From positions 5,208,001 through 5,272,000 of the forward strand of contig OX463849.1 in NCBI GenBank assembly GCA_949825065.1: a DNA stretch of 64,000 nucleotides, given 5' to 3'. Shown piece by piece: positions 21,303-32,877 of the stretch. This DNA comes from Odontocerum albicorne (lineage: Eukaryota; Arthropoda; Insecta; Trichoptera; Odontoceridae). The position numbers and the translations under genes are program-made. The notes beneath the pieces are model-generated. The model worked only from the letters and a program-made list of their open reading frames with translations, had not been told where the DNA came from and did not search any database. The stretch's first letter is position 1; every line of letters begins with the position of its first letter.

Positions 21303-22261
21303 ACCGGTAATTTCTCAAGTACCTGCTAGCCCTATAGTCGATAAACTAATTGAAATTTCATTAAAATTCATCTCACCCTTATTGAAAGTAAGTTTTAATT
21401 ACGCAAACATCCCCCTGGCGTGCCGGCTCATCCTCCTGCGCACACTTCCGTGAAAACTTGGCTTGCTTGTGAAATGACATCTGAATGTTTAATTAAGATA
21501 TATAAGGATGCTGGATCGATGAGTCTCCAATTTGAATTTGATTAATGTCAGGTTTTGGAAAAGAAGTATTGAAATTCAGTTTTTTTTTCGTACTTTTAAG
21601 AATATTCTTCAGTATATGTACCTCTCACAAAGTCATCCATTATGGACCCATCTCATCTATTGTACTGCTGCAGTTTCTTGAATATCTTCTTTCCGTCTTC
21701 TGGAAGTCAATCACAGGTTTGATTGTGGATTGCTGTATCCCTTCGAGCAATTGCTTCGTCCAACTATATACATCTTGTTTAGCATCCTGTATAGCTTAAT
21801 TTTAGCCAGCTTTTTGCCGTGTTCCAATGAATTAGGGGTATGGTCAATGATGATGCTTACTTCAACGCTAGTAACAAAGTCTTTTCAAGAGCACATACAA
21901 AATAACGCTCTTTGGATTATTTAATTGGTCATTTCAGCTAAGTTTGCTTCTCTTTTCACAAAAGCTTGCTGAAGTTATTATTATCTTCAAGTTATCTGCC
22001 TCTCTTATAGAAAAGTGACTGGAAAAACATAATCTGTGCTCAAGGTAGATAGTCGATGTTTGAAATTTTACTTCAAGTTATCGTAGAATGCAGTGTTTTG
22101 TTATATTAACAGTCCAAAGGACCCGGAACATTTGTCACTAATCTGGAGTCATCAGGAAGTCAGCATTTTTTTCTATTCGAAATAACATTTAAGTACATAA
22201 AATTAATCAAGACTTTTTACATAAAACATATATACATAGAAATCCGACAATTAAAATTTCC
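21303..22261. other. no recognised gene
   Basis: Two overlapping plus-strand frames (21545-21799 and 21730-21924) have no motif. A GC-rich patch, CCCCCTGGCGTGCCGGCTCA, is at 21411. Confidence 0.4.
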
Positions 22262-22808
22262 ATGAGCAGTGTTTATTCAGGAGTCTTGTGTGACCCAAAA
22301 ATGCCTATAAAACTGAAAGGAAAGGTATACCAGACTATCGTTAGACCCGCAACTATCTATGGCTCAGAATGCTAGACTGTGTACAGCTCATACTCTAGGA
22401 AACTTGAAACAGCAGAAATGCGAATGCTTAGGTGGCTGGCAGGAGTATCACTGAAAGATAAAATTAAGAGCTCACGCATTTGTGGTAGCCTGGGAGTCAC
22501 TGACATAAATAGTAAACGAGAAGAGCGACAGCTGAGATGGTACGGGCACATAAGATGGAGACCACCAGACCATACTGTAAATCAGGCAATGTCTGTGGAT
22601 CTTCCTCGACAGCCGTCCAGAGGAAGACCGAAGAACTCCTGGATGACTCAATGCTCCAAAATCTTGCAGAAAAACGGCCTAAATAAAAAGCGACACCGAG
22701 AACTGCAGAATATACAGCCTGAGAACGAGAAGAGCCGACCCCAAAAGCCTACCTAGGCAATGAGTTGGGACAGTGCCAGGAAGAAGAAGAAGATGAGCAG
22801 TGTTTATT
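22262..22808 (+). mobile_element. RTE-1 LINE insertion with 16-bp target duplication
   Basis: The 16-base sequence ATGAGCAGTGTTTATT is present at 22262-22277 and again, unchanged, at 22793-22808. Between them lies a 515-bp 5'-truncated LINE that ends in AAGAAGAAGAAG. This fixes both ends of the insertion. Confidence 0.95.
22278..22792 (+). pseudogene. RTE-1 ORF2 C-terminal region
   Basis: Plus-strand translation, open for 125 codons from 22379, includes ETAEMRMLRWLAGVSLKDK, ICGSLGVTDINSKREERQLR, WYGHIRWRPPDHTVNQAMSV and RGRPKNSWMTQ. Upstream in the same frame, after one in-frame stop, is LKGKVYQTIVRPATIYGSEC. These are the typical last ~170 residues of RTE-type LINE ORF2, from the motif after the RT palm to the C-terminus. 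The endonuclease and RT core are absent because of 5' truncation. The stop shows it was never or is no longer coding. The best-preserved member of its family in the window. Confidence 0.9.
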
Positions 22809-23230
22809 TCATGCACAGCTCAGTCATGTTAGCAGGTCAGTGAATATGTTACAAATAAGACGCCATATGTGTATGAAATAAAACATGTATTCCTCAGTTA
22901 ATTCAGCCACCATCCTCTTAAACTCTGACAGACAGTGTTGGACTAAATATGTCCACATCCGAGTCAGCTACTACATTGAAATCTCGGACTTTTCATACAA
23001 CTGGACTGTAGAAGACGATTTTGTTTCCAAACGTAGCTACGCTGTAAAGGAAATTTGAAAAAATAGTAATACCACATTTTAATAAGGTTGTAAGGCGCTT
23101 ATTGCCATTTGAATAAGAAGGTTTCCTTCTTTGTCACATTCGTTAGCATTTGAATTTGAAGTACAGCTCTTTTTCAAGATCTTGTAGTTTGTTAATTTAC
23201 TAGATCGTGTTCGCTCCATCCACCTAGATA
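22809..23230. other. no gene seen
   Basis: Possibly old transposon sequence at 22905-23045; no readable motif. Confidence 0.4.
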
Positions 23231-23233
23231 AAT

Positions 23234-23505
23234 TTGTTTTATTTTAAACTAAAAACATATATCTTGTGGGTGATGTTACCTAGGTTTTATATGCCTCGGA
23301 AGAAGCAGTTCACTCTGAATATGATCAGATATAGAACGAACCATTCTGCATATGATATGCACAAGTGGGACCTAGCAAAATCACGTTTCTGTAAGTATAA
23401 AGAGAACCAGACTATTGACCACATCTTTGACAGCTACCCATTGAATTCGTTTCTTAATCTAAAGATAAAATGTCAATAAACCTTATTTAAATTATGCTGA
23501 TCGTT
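23234..23505 (+). pseudogene. LINE ORF2 C-terminal fragment
   Basis: The frame 23234-23479 reads LPRFYMPRKKQFTLNMIRYR, TNHSAYDMHKWDLAKSRFCK and ENQTIDHIFDSYPL. This matches the zinc-finger-like end of Jockey/R1-type ORF2 proteins (R.R.GH....+.+KW......C.C....QT..HI...CP). The first cysteine is kept, the CP pair has become YP, and the second cysteine is lost. It ends with GTCAATAAACCTTATT, very like the LINE-F tail at 20645 and 63835, so the two may be one family. Confidence 0.7.
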
Positions 23506-23689
23506 CCAACCTTTTAAACCCTTATTAGCAATTATAAAGACTTGATTATTTAAATAAAGTTGATGAAACTTAAGTAAAAGTTTTTTTTATTTATTTAAGA
23601 TTAATTCTTAAGTAGTTTTAAAAATTTAAAGAAGGCGCATTGAGTAAAATAAAAACAAAACACCTATAAAAAAAGAATGACAAAATGTG

Positions 23690-23960
23690 ACAAAAAACCA
23701 CTTATTTATAAATTGTCAGTGACATTCTTAATTGTTCAGCCACTCACCAAAAATATTCAACATCTTCCCGATTCCATGATCGGCAAGTTCATACTTGCGC
23801 TACGTTCTGGCAGAGATTGTTTATTGGCTTTGACAGTTCACCGTTCTTCTTATATTACGTCGTCTTTTACTGTCTATGCAGTGAGTCTTTGGAACCAGTG
23901 AGTCTTTGGAACCAGTGACCAATAAATGTCAGATTCGCTACGTCATTGATATGTTAAAAA
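23690..23960 (+). pseudogene. LINE-A family ORF2 C-terminal fragment
   Basis: The frame 23677-23901 reads LALRSGRDCLLALTVHRSSY, ITSSFTVYAVSLWNQ and stops. It matches LALSSNRDCLLAFPVHGSSF of the copy at 4240. The end carries a small direct duplication, GTGAGTCTTTGGAACCA twice in a row, that causes the stop. Confidence 0.82.
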
Positions 23961-24890
23961 AAGGGAGGTAAAAATCGTTAGTTTTAAATCTGTAATGTAA
24001 CATGTTTTATTCTGGATTTTTCTTTCCTGTAAAACAACCCTTCCTTTTTTATTTGATTGATGATATCTCACTTTTTTTTAACAGTGTCTTTATTTACACA
24101 TCAATGATAATTTAAATATTTTTTTTGACCATGTAATTTCCTTTATTTTCTTTTATTAAGTTAGATGAAAGATATTGCCTTCTGAAAATATAGCCATCAT
24201 ATTACTATACTCGTATAATGAAGTATTAAATTCATTTATAATTTTGTACTTATTTTTTACTGCAAACAAAAGTTAAATAGTGTACATTGCAAATTGTTCA
24301 GCTTTTGTTTCTGTTTTGCGAGTTCAAAGACACCTTAAAAATGTTGGCAGGATTCCAGTAATTTAGGAAACTTTACGTTTTGGCTCGGTCAAAGTATAAC
24401 CCCGTGGTAGTTAGTCTCCTCTCTTGGGTTCATTCCCCGTCTGAATCAATAAAATGAATGAATGGGGTAAACTTTATTTGCGTTTTGGACACATCGTCCC
24501 ATTCAGATAGGAAATTGGAATGATATTGGAGAAGTTAGGGGTTGAATTGAGGGTTGTTTGTCGAAACAAGTATTTGCTCTCCTAGTATCAGCGTCTTGAT
24601 AACTTGCTTTCGAGTTCAAGTCTTTGACTCGTTGAGAATGTTTTTGAAAATATCATCGTTGAACATCTTATGCAAAAAGGTCAGGCAAAAAGATTGTTTA
24701 CTATAAAATATATTGTCATTTCTACATACATAAATATCATCATATAATTTCCCTGTTGGGGTAGGCACAAAGGAGACAGAGGCAAATTTCCTTAACACGA
24801 TATATTTTTTTATCTTTTACACATCTGTACATTTTCATATTCATAAAATATATTCTGTTTCTTTAATTTTATTTTTCTTTAAAAGTAAAC
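23961..24890. other. no gene; possible SINE relic
   Basis: At 24390-24460 a tRNA-like pattern (CCCCGTGGTAGTTAGTCTCC then GGGTTCATTCCCCGTCTGAA) suggests a worn SINE head. A 60-codon minus-strand frame has no motif. Confidence 0.4.
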
Positions 24891-24894
24891 TTAA

Positions 24895-25135
24895 ACTGGA
24901 TATATTAGCGAAATGTTTCACTTTCTTTCAGAACACTGATCTTTTCTTCGATCGAGCTTTGAGATACTTCTTTGCAAATCACCACGCCCCGCCTCATTTA
25001 ACATATCTTTATTTTCGGTCCACTCGACAACCGTGGAACGAATTTCCCATAGTTATCAAATGTCCTTTGAATTGATCATGTTCAAGAAAGAATTGGACAA
25101 ATATTACATAACCCAGAATATCCTTTAATCATAAT
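24895..25135 (+). pseudogene. LINE ORF2 C-terminal fragment
   Basis: The plus strand reads HLTYLYFRSTRQPWNEFPIV IKCPLN, then after a shift FKKELDKYYIT-like sequence and an ATAATTTTC-rich end. The pattern R.TR.WN.LP..I+......FK+.L is a typical LINE C-terminus. Family not assigned. Confidence 0.6.
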
Positions 25136-25349
25136 TTTCCTTTGTTATCCTTGAATGAACTGTTTTCTTCGAACTCAATTACTATTGTGTATAGATATGT
25201 TAACAATATGTTTTTCATTTAAATTTATAAATGTTTTCAATAAATTCTGTCATTTATTAAAATAACTTAACATAAACAAGATAACCTAGTATATAAGTCA
25301 CACAATATCACTCTCAAAACTAACCAATTTCATTACAATTCATCATTTT

Positions 25350-25695
25350 TATTTATTTCCTGTGCAACTTCATTCCAAAGTGATTTGATTACAGGTACAT
25401 TTTTGTATAATTTGCTCGATGGGTTCCACAAAGGCTCTCTTTTATACACAGCTGTTATTAAAACTTCCGCCATCTTGTAAAATCACGATGACACAATAAA
25501 ATTAACCAACACGTCTGTTCACTAGGAGCTTCACTCGGTGACTAGTCGTCAAGCAACGTGGCGCGAAGCGTGTAATGTGGCCATTGCGATAGTATGCGGT
25601 GCGTTAGTTCGCTAGGGTACGTCGTCTAACTTGCAGCATAGCTCTAAGCATCAAGCGAGGCTCCTACCTGTGTGGCCGAGGCATAATAGTTGCAC
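25350..25695 (+). repeat. unknown interspersed repeat R-A, copy 1
   Basis: Matches 59845-60345 over its whole length: AAAGTGAT, TACAGGTACATTTTTGTATA, TTTGCTCGATGGGTTCCACA, CTTCCGCCATCTTGTAAA, then the GC-rich CAACGTGGCGCGAAGCGTG to CCTACCTGTGTGGCCGAGGC. It is uninterrupted here, whereas copy 2 contains a SINE. No coding frame; its class is unknown. Confidence 0.85.
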
Positions 25696-25699
25696 GATG

Positions 25700-26503
25700 T
25701 ACCATACATATAACGAAGCACAAAAAAAAAAATAACTTTTTTCTGGTTCAGTGTCCACACCTCCATTCCATAGAGGGGAGTTTAAAACACACGTTAGCAA
25801 ACTATACTCATAATCATTTTGCAAAAAAAAGGCTTCATTTTAATCAAAGTTTTTTTGTAATTGGAAACATGAACTTTCAGAAAATTTTTGTATTGTTCTA
25901 AAGTTTATCAAATAACTATTTTATTATTCATTATGAAACATCCATAAGTCATCCAAAATATATTTGACTTATTTGAAATTCCTTTGAAAATTCAATAAAT
26001 ATGCAGAACAAAACGAATTTTTTTTCATCATTTTATCACTAGAAAAGCGTACTTGCCGGGAATAAATTACCAGGAAAATATTTCCAAGAAATTATTTTAT
26101 ATTTTCAAAGTTTCCGAAAGAAATGAGACATCGTATTTACTCATTTTTATTCATGGAAGAAGTCAACAAAAAAAAAGTTGATAACTTATAGATAATCAGC
26201 ATGATATTAAAGAATTCGTGATATTGAAAATATCATATTAAGGTTTATATTTATTTATAACAGTATTCATAAAATAATAACTTTGAATTTCATTATGTGT
26301 TAATGAGTTGACAGTTGTGTTCGATCTCACTTCCACCAGCGTTGTTATGGGGAACAAAATAAGCCCTTACATTGCTTGATCTACAAAGGAATAGTGACAT
26401 CTTTTTTTTGTGATCGTAATATCACGTAGTTACGAAGAAGAATCCGAAAAGAACAGAAACGACGGCAGACTGAAGATCGGGAGGTGTAAAATTACTCGCA
26501 ATG
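25700..26503. other. no gene seen
   Basis: AT-rich sequence with A and T tracts; nothing shared with other parts of the window. Confidence 0.5.
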
Positions 26504-26507
26504 CATT

Positions 26508-26919
26508 TTTAGCAGATTGGTTCTTATGGGACGAGATGATTATAGTAGTTGGTAAATAAATAAAACGCGTTAGATCGCAATGCGGAAAGAGAGTGTTTAT
26601 TTTTATAGTAACGTAAGTATTTATATGTTTTTGGAATGTGCACGAGAATGCGCTCGCGATATGCTTCTGTCTCGCTTCTGTGAATGCAAATAACGATTAA
26701 TATCGTATATGGGTGATATTTTATTTACGAAACTGGCGAGACAACGTGGTGCGTTCTCTCTCTAGTATGGAATGCGGCGCGATGGCTCGGCCGGCGTCAA
26801 TGGTTGGCATGTGACCTTTGGACTGTTTACTATAATTTATCGAGGAATCCGAAGGTCGTTTCATCGGTCATTGACCGTATGTATGCGACAATATTCAGCG
26901 ACGACCGTGGATTCCTACA
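26508..26919 (-). mobile_element. solo LTR, subfamily 1, 4-bp target duplication
   Basis: On the minus strand it runs from TGTAGGAATCCACGG to CTGCTAAA. It is flanked on the plus strand by CATT at 26504-26507 and at 26920-26923. Shared blocks with 9173-9594 include ATACATACGGTCAATGACCG, GCATTCCATACTAGAGAGAG, GCGCATTCTCGTGCACATTC and ATAAATACTTACG. The frame at 26772-27017 crosses its edge and is not a gene. 412 bp, no second LTR. Confidence 0.88.
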
Positions 26920-26923
26920 CATT

Positions 26924-28900
26924 AAATAAAAAAATATTAAGTCTGGATTTTCCAGCAGCCCAGCAAGTTGCCAGTACTTTCACAGACAATTGCGAATTCA
27001 GTAAAACTATCCTTTGACTCCACTAGATACGAGAATTCAATCGATCCGTAGATTAACGAATGTAAGTCTAATTAAAAATCCCTTCGGAAATTATTTTCCA
27101 ATTATCATCGCAGTATTACAGAATGCGATGTGCGGATCAATTCAAATGACCGCAAAAATTACAACATGATGAAGGAACCAAATTGAAGCTAAAGAGTTTA
27201 CCATTGATAAGTTGACAAACTAAACTTAAGTCATAAAAATAACATTTTCTAAAATGATAGGAAAAGTTCCTTGAAGTGGATATTACAAATATATACAAAG
27301 GCAAAAGGAGGGAAATAATTTAGACAGTCGATCGGAGCGTGGTTGTTATTGCGACAGGAGTTTGAATACTTGGGATTGCAAGGGGAATGACTTGCTGCAA
27401 AGGTTTGTGTGAGCTCTTGAGTGTGGTATTTTTTATGATTATGTGTGGTAAATTGTGGGATGAATGTTTCGGTCTGTCTGATGTGATGAAGTCTGAGGGG
27501 TGACGTATGCATGTGTAATTGAGTGTCACTGTTTGCCAGGTTGATGAGAATTTTCAACGGGACTTTATATAATCAAAAATCGGAAAGAAGTATCGATTTA
27601 TTTTTTCATGCTATATGTCCTCAGTCCTCACATGTTACATACCTAATATTTTTTATTTAAATTTATACTTTTTAATTTTACATAGAAATATACAAAGTAG
27701 TCATTTGTCTCACTAAGCTTTCGCCCGTCTTAATGCAGGTAGATTTCATAAAACGAAACAAAAAAAATTAAGAAACATAAAGATATCAATCACAAGTATA
27801 AAAATCTCCAACAAAATTACATTACGCGTTTAAATTAAACATATTAATTTTTCAAAGGATTATCCACTGGTTTGAATCTACAAAAATCAATGTTGTATGA
27901 TTTAGATACATTCCGAAAATCTTATGTTGATACTATCTCGTACCAAATCTTGTCTGATTTCTATAAGTCATTTTTATTTTAAGATTACATTTACCGTATA
28001 TTTTAACATATCTTTATGGCTTTAAGGTGTTTATTAGATTCACAATTTTGAATTGGTTGGGAAAATGTGATCTTTATTTTTATAAGAAAATAGATTTTTA
28101 TTTAAAATAGTTAAATATATGTGACGCATGAGTTAGTTTTCAAAATTTATAAACAGAAATTCATGACTACTTAAAATAATTATTTAGAGTAAAAAAAATA
28201 TTGAATCGAGCTTATACGCATATTCCTTATAGTAATACAAATCTTTCGCCTAATATAATAGAATCATTTTGTAAAAAAACTGAAGTCTCTATAAAAAGAC
28301 GCTTTTCATTTATTCAAATTATTTTTACCTGTACCCGAGATAATTTAGTATGTAACTATTCATTTGCTCTGTCCCCAATCTTGTTTCAACCCCTATGTAT
28401 TTTATTATCTCTCGTACAGGGGCTGAGAAAATAACGTAGAATTTGTCTCATAAAAGGAAAGTAAGATAAAGTGAGACGATGAGGAAACGAATGTCTTTTA
28501 CGGTTTGAGATGGAGACAGTGGATAAGAAATATGTGTATTTACAGAAAAGAATAAGAAATTTAGAGAGAAAACGTTTTTATTTTTATGAATTATGACGGT
28601 GAACTCTTGGAGTGATTTTTAAAGAAATATATATTTATGAAAAATTTTCGAATGTAATATTTTGTGTTTGGTTGCAAAGGTTTTTTCTCTTGTCTCCAGA
28701 TGTTCACATCATTGATTTTAGGCTGGAGTTGACTGTTTTTTTTTTTAAATCCTTGATAAATATGCCAGATATCTGGTTTTTTAGGAGATCGTAAAAATTG
28801 TTTTTGCTGGGTAGTGGCAATTTGCTTTTCATGTCACTTTTTACATTCACCAAGTAACATTTTCAGTTTGTTGTAGGGCAGATTTTTTTATTACACTTTC
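26924..28900. other. long stretch without recognisable gene
   Basis: Nearly 2 kb with no repeat shared elsewhere in the window. The less AT-rich part 27300-27550 holds overlapping minus-strand frames of 102 and 69 codons without motifs. The window's best candidate for unique, non-repeat DNA. Confidence 0.45.
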
Positions 28901-28904
28901 TTGT

Positions 28905-28970
28905 ATATAAGTCAACTTGGTGGGGTTCATGCCATGTGACAATCTCTTCCAACTAACCAGAATCATATGT
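28905..28970 (-). repeat. SINE/LINE-A shared tail fragment
   Basis: The plus strand reads TTCATGCCATGTGACAATCT CTTCCAACTAACCAGA. This is the reverse complement of the tail GGTTAGAAGAGATTGCC..ATGGCAATAAAC common to the type 1 SINEs and LINE-A. Confidence 0.65.
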
Positions 28971-28974
28971 TGTT

Positions 28975-29633
28975 TATAGTTAAGGTATTAACGTTGTGGA
29001 GGTTTAAAGACATTATAATTTATTTATATCAAACACTGTTTATTCCACTATTTTGAAACAGTATAACCCTACCGGTTTCAAGGCTTTCACCTCATCTTCA
29101 AGGGAGCACAAACAAGACTAAATTATGTTTGCACTAGTACCGATATACTCGTATCATACACGCTTCAACCGCTGGGAACCGAGGGGGAAGGGAGGCATGG
29201 GACGATTTCGGCCAAGAGCGGAGAGATTTTTGGGATATAACTGTTAACCAGATGTTCGGACCGATGTACTGACGTAGAAATTTCTAGGGCCTCTAATCTG
29301 TCCAATTTATTTCCGTTACTACTGATATGTAAGAATTTGGCATCATCGATAGAAAAATAATGGTTTTCATCGTGACAATGATTAGCCATTTCAGAATAAA
29401 TTAGAGGATTTGTTAAGGCGGATTTGTATTCACGAAATCTCTTTTCAAAAGATCTTCCTGTCTTTCCTATATAGAAATTATCACAGTCAGTACATAAAAG
29501 TGTATACACACCACTGTTGCTAAGTATTCCATTTTTGCCTTTCCCATCAAATAAGCCTTGAGACCGGTAGGGTTATACCGTTAAAAAAAAGTGGAATAAA
29601 CAGTGTTTGATAAAAATAAATTACAATAACCAG
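28975..29633 (-). mobile_element. Penelope-like element between inverted terminal units
   Basis: The minus-strand body (coding remnant, then terminal unit at about 29036-29104) is followed on its far side (29555-29633) by a second terminal unit in the opposite orientation, starting part way through at AGCCTTGAGACCGGTAGGG. Both outer edges carry the same tail (TATCAAACACTG / CAGTGTTTGATA). Penelope-like copies often carry an inverted extra terminus at their truncated 5' end, and this is such a copy. The reverse transcriptase domain is missing. Confidence 0.85.
29165..29524 (-). pseudogene. Penelope GIY-YIG endonuclease domain (partial)
   Basis: About 119 codons open to a stop. It begins SGVYTLLCTDCDNFYIGKTG, the GVY...YIG form of the GIY-YIG nuclease motif, followed by RSFEKRFREY with the expected catalytic arginine. 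It continues through MANHCHDENHYFSIDDAKFL and LDRLEALEIS, where the glutamate of EALEI is the likely metal ligand, and ends with a proline/serine-rich tail. In Penelope-like retroelements this domain is C-terminal to a reverse transcriptase and nicks target DNA. Here the reverse transcriptase is absent, because the frame starts at the edge of the inverted terminal unit. The domain itself is uninterrupted and its motif residues are intact, so this copy is relatively young. Confidence 0.9.
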
Positions 29634-29775
29634 AAACATGTTAATGTGCCTTAAGTAAAAACCAAACTGAAATTCTATTTATAAAAATCTTACTTCCAAA
29701 AGGAATCGAACTCGCAACCCCCAGGATGGAAGTCGGTCATCTTACCAATGTGGCTTCTTTACACCAATGCATACG
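29629..29775 (-). mobile_element. tRNA-derived SINE, type 1, truncated
   Basis: On the minus strand CCACATTGGTAAGATGACCG (A box side) and GGGTTGCGAGTTCGATTCCT (B box) are followed by ATTTCAGTTTGGTTTTTACT and ACATGTTTCTGGTTA, as in the other type 1 SINEs. The tail is cut by the Penelope terminal unit. Confidence 0.72.
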
Positions 29776-29924
29776 GTTGAGACGACTTCCATGTTTTAGA
29801 GTACTTTACTTTCTACAAGGAGTTTCCGGGTTCAATCCCCGATGGGACCCTTAAAAGATCTAATTCTGTTTTTTATGCACGCCCTTTTAACAGATTTGGT
29901 ATTATTTTACACTTTCGTTGTATA

Positions 29925-30005
29925 GTATACAGTACAACCTGACGGACTTATTGCAGTGTGGCAATATTTTATAGATTTCTGGTTGTTTGGAACAAATTTG
30001 TGTCA
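29925..30005 (-). repeat. type 1 SINE tail fragment
   Basis: Reverse complement of the SINE tail: the plus strand shows GTACAACCTGACGGACTTAT TGCAGTGTGGCAATATTT ... TCTGGTTG. A separate tRNA-like B box, TTCCGGGTTCAATCCCCGAT, is on the plus strand at about 29824. Confidence 0.55.
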
Positions 30006-30109
30006 AGCAATAAGCTCGCTATATATGAAGCAAATTGATAACTTAATTAAATCTGATTTAAAATTCTTATTTTTAAAAATAAAGATAAGTCAATGAATAT
30101 TAAGATACC

Positions 30110-30540
30110 ATGTTTTCGAGAGATCGTTACATAACAAAAGATATTGAAAGACGTGTTGCTGCAGATATTAATGTAAATGACGCAATAAGCGCTTGCCCAC
30201 AAATCAATCGCAAAATCTTCTAAAATGATTATGCATAGTAGTGTGCTAATGATGTCCTTGGTGTATGGAACCGAAGCCTAGACGTTATATATCGAAGTTA
30301 GAAATATTATGTACCTTGCATAAAATATCTGGTATTACAATGTTTGATAAAGTAAAAATGATCAGATTAAAGATGACCGTCTGTTATTCAAGGATGTTAA
30401 AAGTAGATAATGAGTTTTCAATGACTTATGAAGAAAAATATATGGAAGAAAAGATAGGCCGAGGAAAGAGTGGATGAAGTGAGAGCTATGCGCATGGAAA
30501 AAAAAGGTGTAGAAATCTTTCCTCTCTGCTTATCCTCAAA
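30110..30540 (+). pseudogene. RTE-like LINE relic
   Basis: Plus-strand pieces read RDIERRVAADINVNDAISAC, SVLMMSLVYGTEA, LEILYLA-like and TMFDKVK..QI, and finally RPRKEWMK-like sequence. This is the order of RTE-like C-terminal motifs (ERR, VLLYGSEAW, RVRNE, GRP++.W). Many stops. The 70-codon frame at 30265-30477 is part of it. Confidence 0.5.
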
Positions 30541-30710
30541 TGGTTTCGTTAATATTTTTTGTGACTTTGTAGATTAAGTTATCAAAATTTAGATATTATT
30601 TTTTAATTAAATGGTAGCCAAGGGATAATTGTTTTTGTTTCAGACATCAAAAGGAATTATAAACTATTCTAAGCCTTAAGAAATACTTGTTATAAAACTT
30701 CCGAGCCATC

Positions 30711-31565
30711 CTCAACGGATATTAAAGACTGAGTAATTATTATGGCCTAAGGGTGACTACTTAAGCCGGCAAAGATTTTTAAGGGTTGACGTACACTTGT
30801 GTGCGGATTGATGTATGCTGATTACATGGTAGTGTTAGAGGAGAATTTGGATGAATAACGAGGATAAGTAAACTTAGAGATGTTAAAGGAAAGATTTAAG
30901 AATGGATGTTGTGAAATCCAAAGTGTCGGTTAAAGAAAAAAGTGGAAAGAAAGCAAATGCGGTATATAGGTGAGTAATGAAAGATAAAAGGAAATTGAAG
31001 AATTCTGTCATTAAGGTTGTGTATTTTTTTAGATAACGTAAGAGTTATGAAAGATGCTGAACGGCGTGTAGTGATGGAAAACAAAGTCAATGGGTTACTT
31101 AAATATTTATAATCAAACCAGACCATTAAATGTTTATAATTTAAACGTAGAACAATACTGAAAAAAACCAGATAAATGCCATAGAAATACGTGCATCGAA
31201 ACGAATACGTAGAGGGTGACAATGTATGACAGAATATAAAATAGAGTAGGTAATTAGGGATTAATGTAAAATTAAGGTGTTGTATAAAATCAAGAACATG
31301 CTCGGATGGTATGAACACGTAGAACAAATGAATGAAAGAAGACTAACAAAATAAATATATTCAGTGCAGATCTGAGTGGGTGGTGTGGTAGAGGAAGACC
31401 AAAGAAAGTATAGTTGGTTTAAGTAAATAATATTGTGAAAAAAGGAAACGTTAAAAGTCAAAGAATTCTTAGGAGTAATATGGATGAAGAAAAGGCGAAG
31501 GATGTATGTCAAGATAGGAACATGTTGGCGTTCTATCCTCTCTGCCTACCCTAATAGGGAAATGG
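30711..31565 (+). pseudogene. RTE-4 LINE tail, long copy 1
   Basis: Closely matches 38417-39206 from CTCAACGGATATTAAAG to GGATGAAGAAAAGGCGA, and continues about 60 bp further to the end (LCLP after VCQDRN). The plus strand reads MKDAERRVVMENKVNGLLK, MLGWYEHVEQMNERRLTK and KGNVKSQRILRSNMDEEKAK. The long minus-strand frames of 143 and 83 codons are shadows; the similar shadow of 141 codons at 38608-39033 shows how alike the copies are. Confidence 0.8.
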
Positions 31566-31799
31566 CGTGATGGTATGAATGTACGTTAAAGTGCTTTAAG
31601 TCTGCGTCTGGCTTTACTTTGATAATTTAAGCGAAAAATTTGCGTTACAAAACAATATTCCTCAGTTGATTTAATTAAATCTATGTTGACACTTTTTTTT
31701 CAGTTCAGGTTGCTGAAAAGTTATTAATAATCTTTTTTTCTTAATATTTTTCCCGTGTGTGTAAAACAGGTACATCACGATAAGAAATGATAAGAATAA

Positions 31800-32535
31800 T
31801 AAATGTTTGTTGTTTTGTAAAAGTTATTCAAACAAATTAATATTTGTGTTATGGAGATGCGTGCATTAAGATGAAATTGTGGTATGTTAATATATAAAAT
31901 TGTGGAGTATTAATGTTTGAAGTTGTAGAGCGTAATGTATGAAATTGTGGAGAATTAATGTATGAAATTGTGGCAATTAATGTATGAAAAAAAGTTATTT
32001 AAACAAATTAATATTTATGTTATGGAGATGCATGCACTAAGATGAAATTGTGGAATGGTAATGTATGAAATTGTGGATTATTAATGTATGAAATTGTGGT
32101 ATGTTAATATATAAAATTGTGGAGTATTAATGTTTGAAGTTGTAGAGCGTAATGTATGAAATTGTGGAGAATTAATGTATGAAATTGTGGCCATTAATGT
32201 ATGAAAAAAAGTTATTTAAACAAATTAATATTTATGTTATGGAGATGCGTGCACTAAAATTAAATTGTGGAATCGTAATGTATCAAATTGCGGAGTATTA
32301 ATGTATGAAATTGTGGTATGTTAATATATAAAATTGTGGAGTATTAATGTCTGAAGTTGTGGAGCGTAATGTTTTAAATTGTGGAGAATTAATGTATGAA
32401 ATTGTGGCAATTAATGTATGAAAAAAAAGTTATTTAAACAAATTAATATTAATGTAATGGAGATGCGTGCACTAAGATGAAATTTTGGAGTGGTAATGTA
32501 TGAAATTGTGAAGTATTAATGTATTCGCGAATTCT
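31800..32535. repeat. composite tandem repeat (23-bp subunits in ~218-bp units)
   Basis: The phrase ATGGAGATGCGTGCACTAA begins units at about 31851, 32022, 32239 and 32457, giving spacings of 171, 217 and 218 bp. Each unit consists of variants of TGTATGAAATTGTGGAGTAT TAA followed by AAAAAAGTTATTTAAACAAA. The first unit lacks two subunits. Confidence 0.9.
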
Positions 32536-32877
32536 GTTCTTGAATAAATAGTTTGGATATCTATTCTCTCTGATTGATTATGTGTACGTATCATTCCATG
32601 AATAATTGAATAATTTATGTTAAGCAGCTAGTAATTGCCAGTACAGCAATGAAACCAGATGAAATAAGCTTGAAGGTCTGAAATAGTCTGGAATGTGAAT
32701 CCGCTGGGAATCGGATCCTGGAAGCTTGAATACTTAGTGATCATGTTAATGAATAGACCACGGCACATACACAATATGAAATATTAAACAATAAGGATAC
32801 CTATGATTTCAGTCATATCTATTCTGAAAAAAAAAAAATGAAAAAAAAAAGGAATAAAAGTACATTTTTATATTCTA

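Noticed and set aside
30896..31327. 143-codon minus-strand frame, similar to one at 38608-39033
   Set aside because: Similarity of the two predicted proteins arises because both are the reverse strand of the same LINE tail; the plus strand carries the recognisable motifs.
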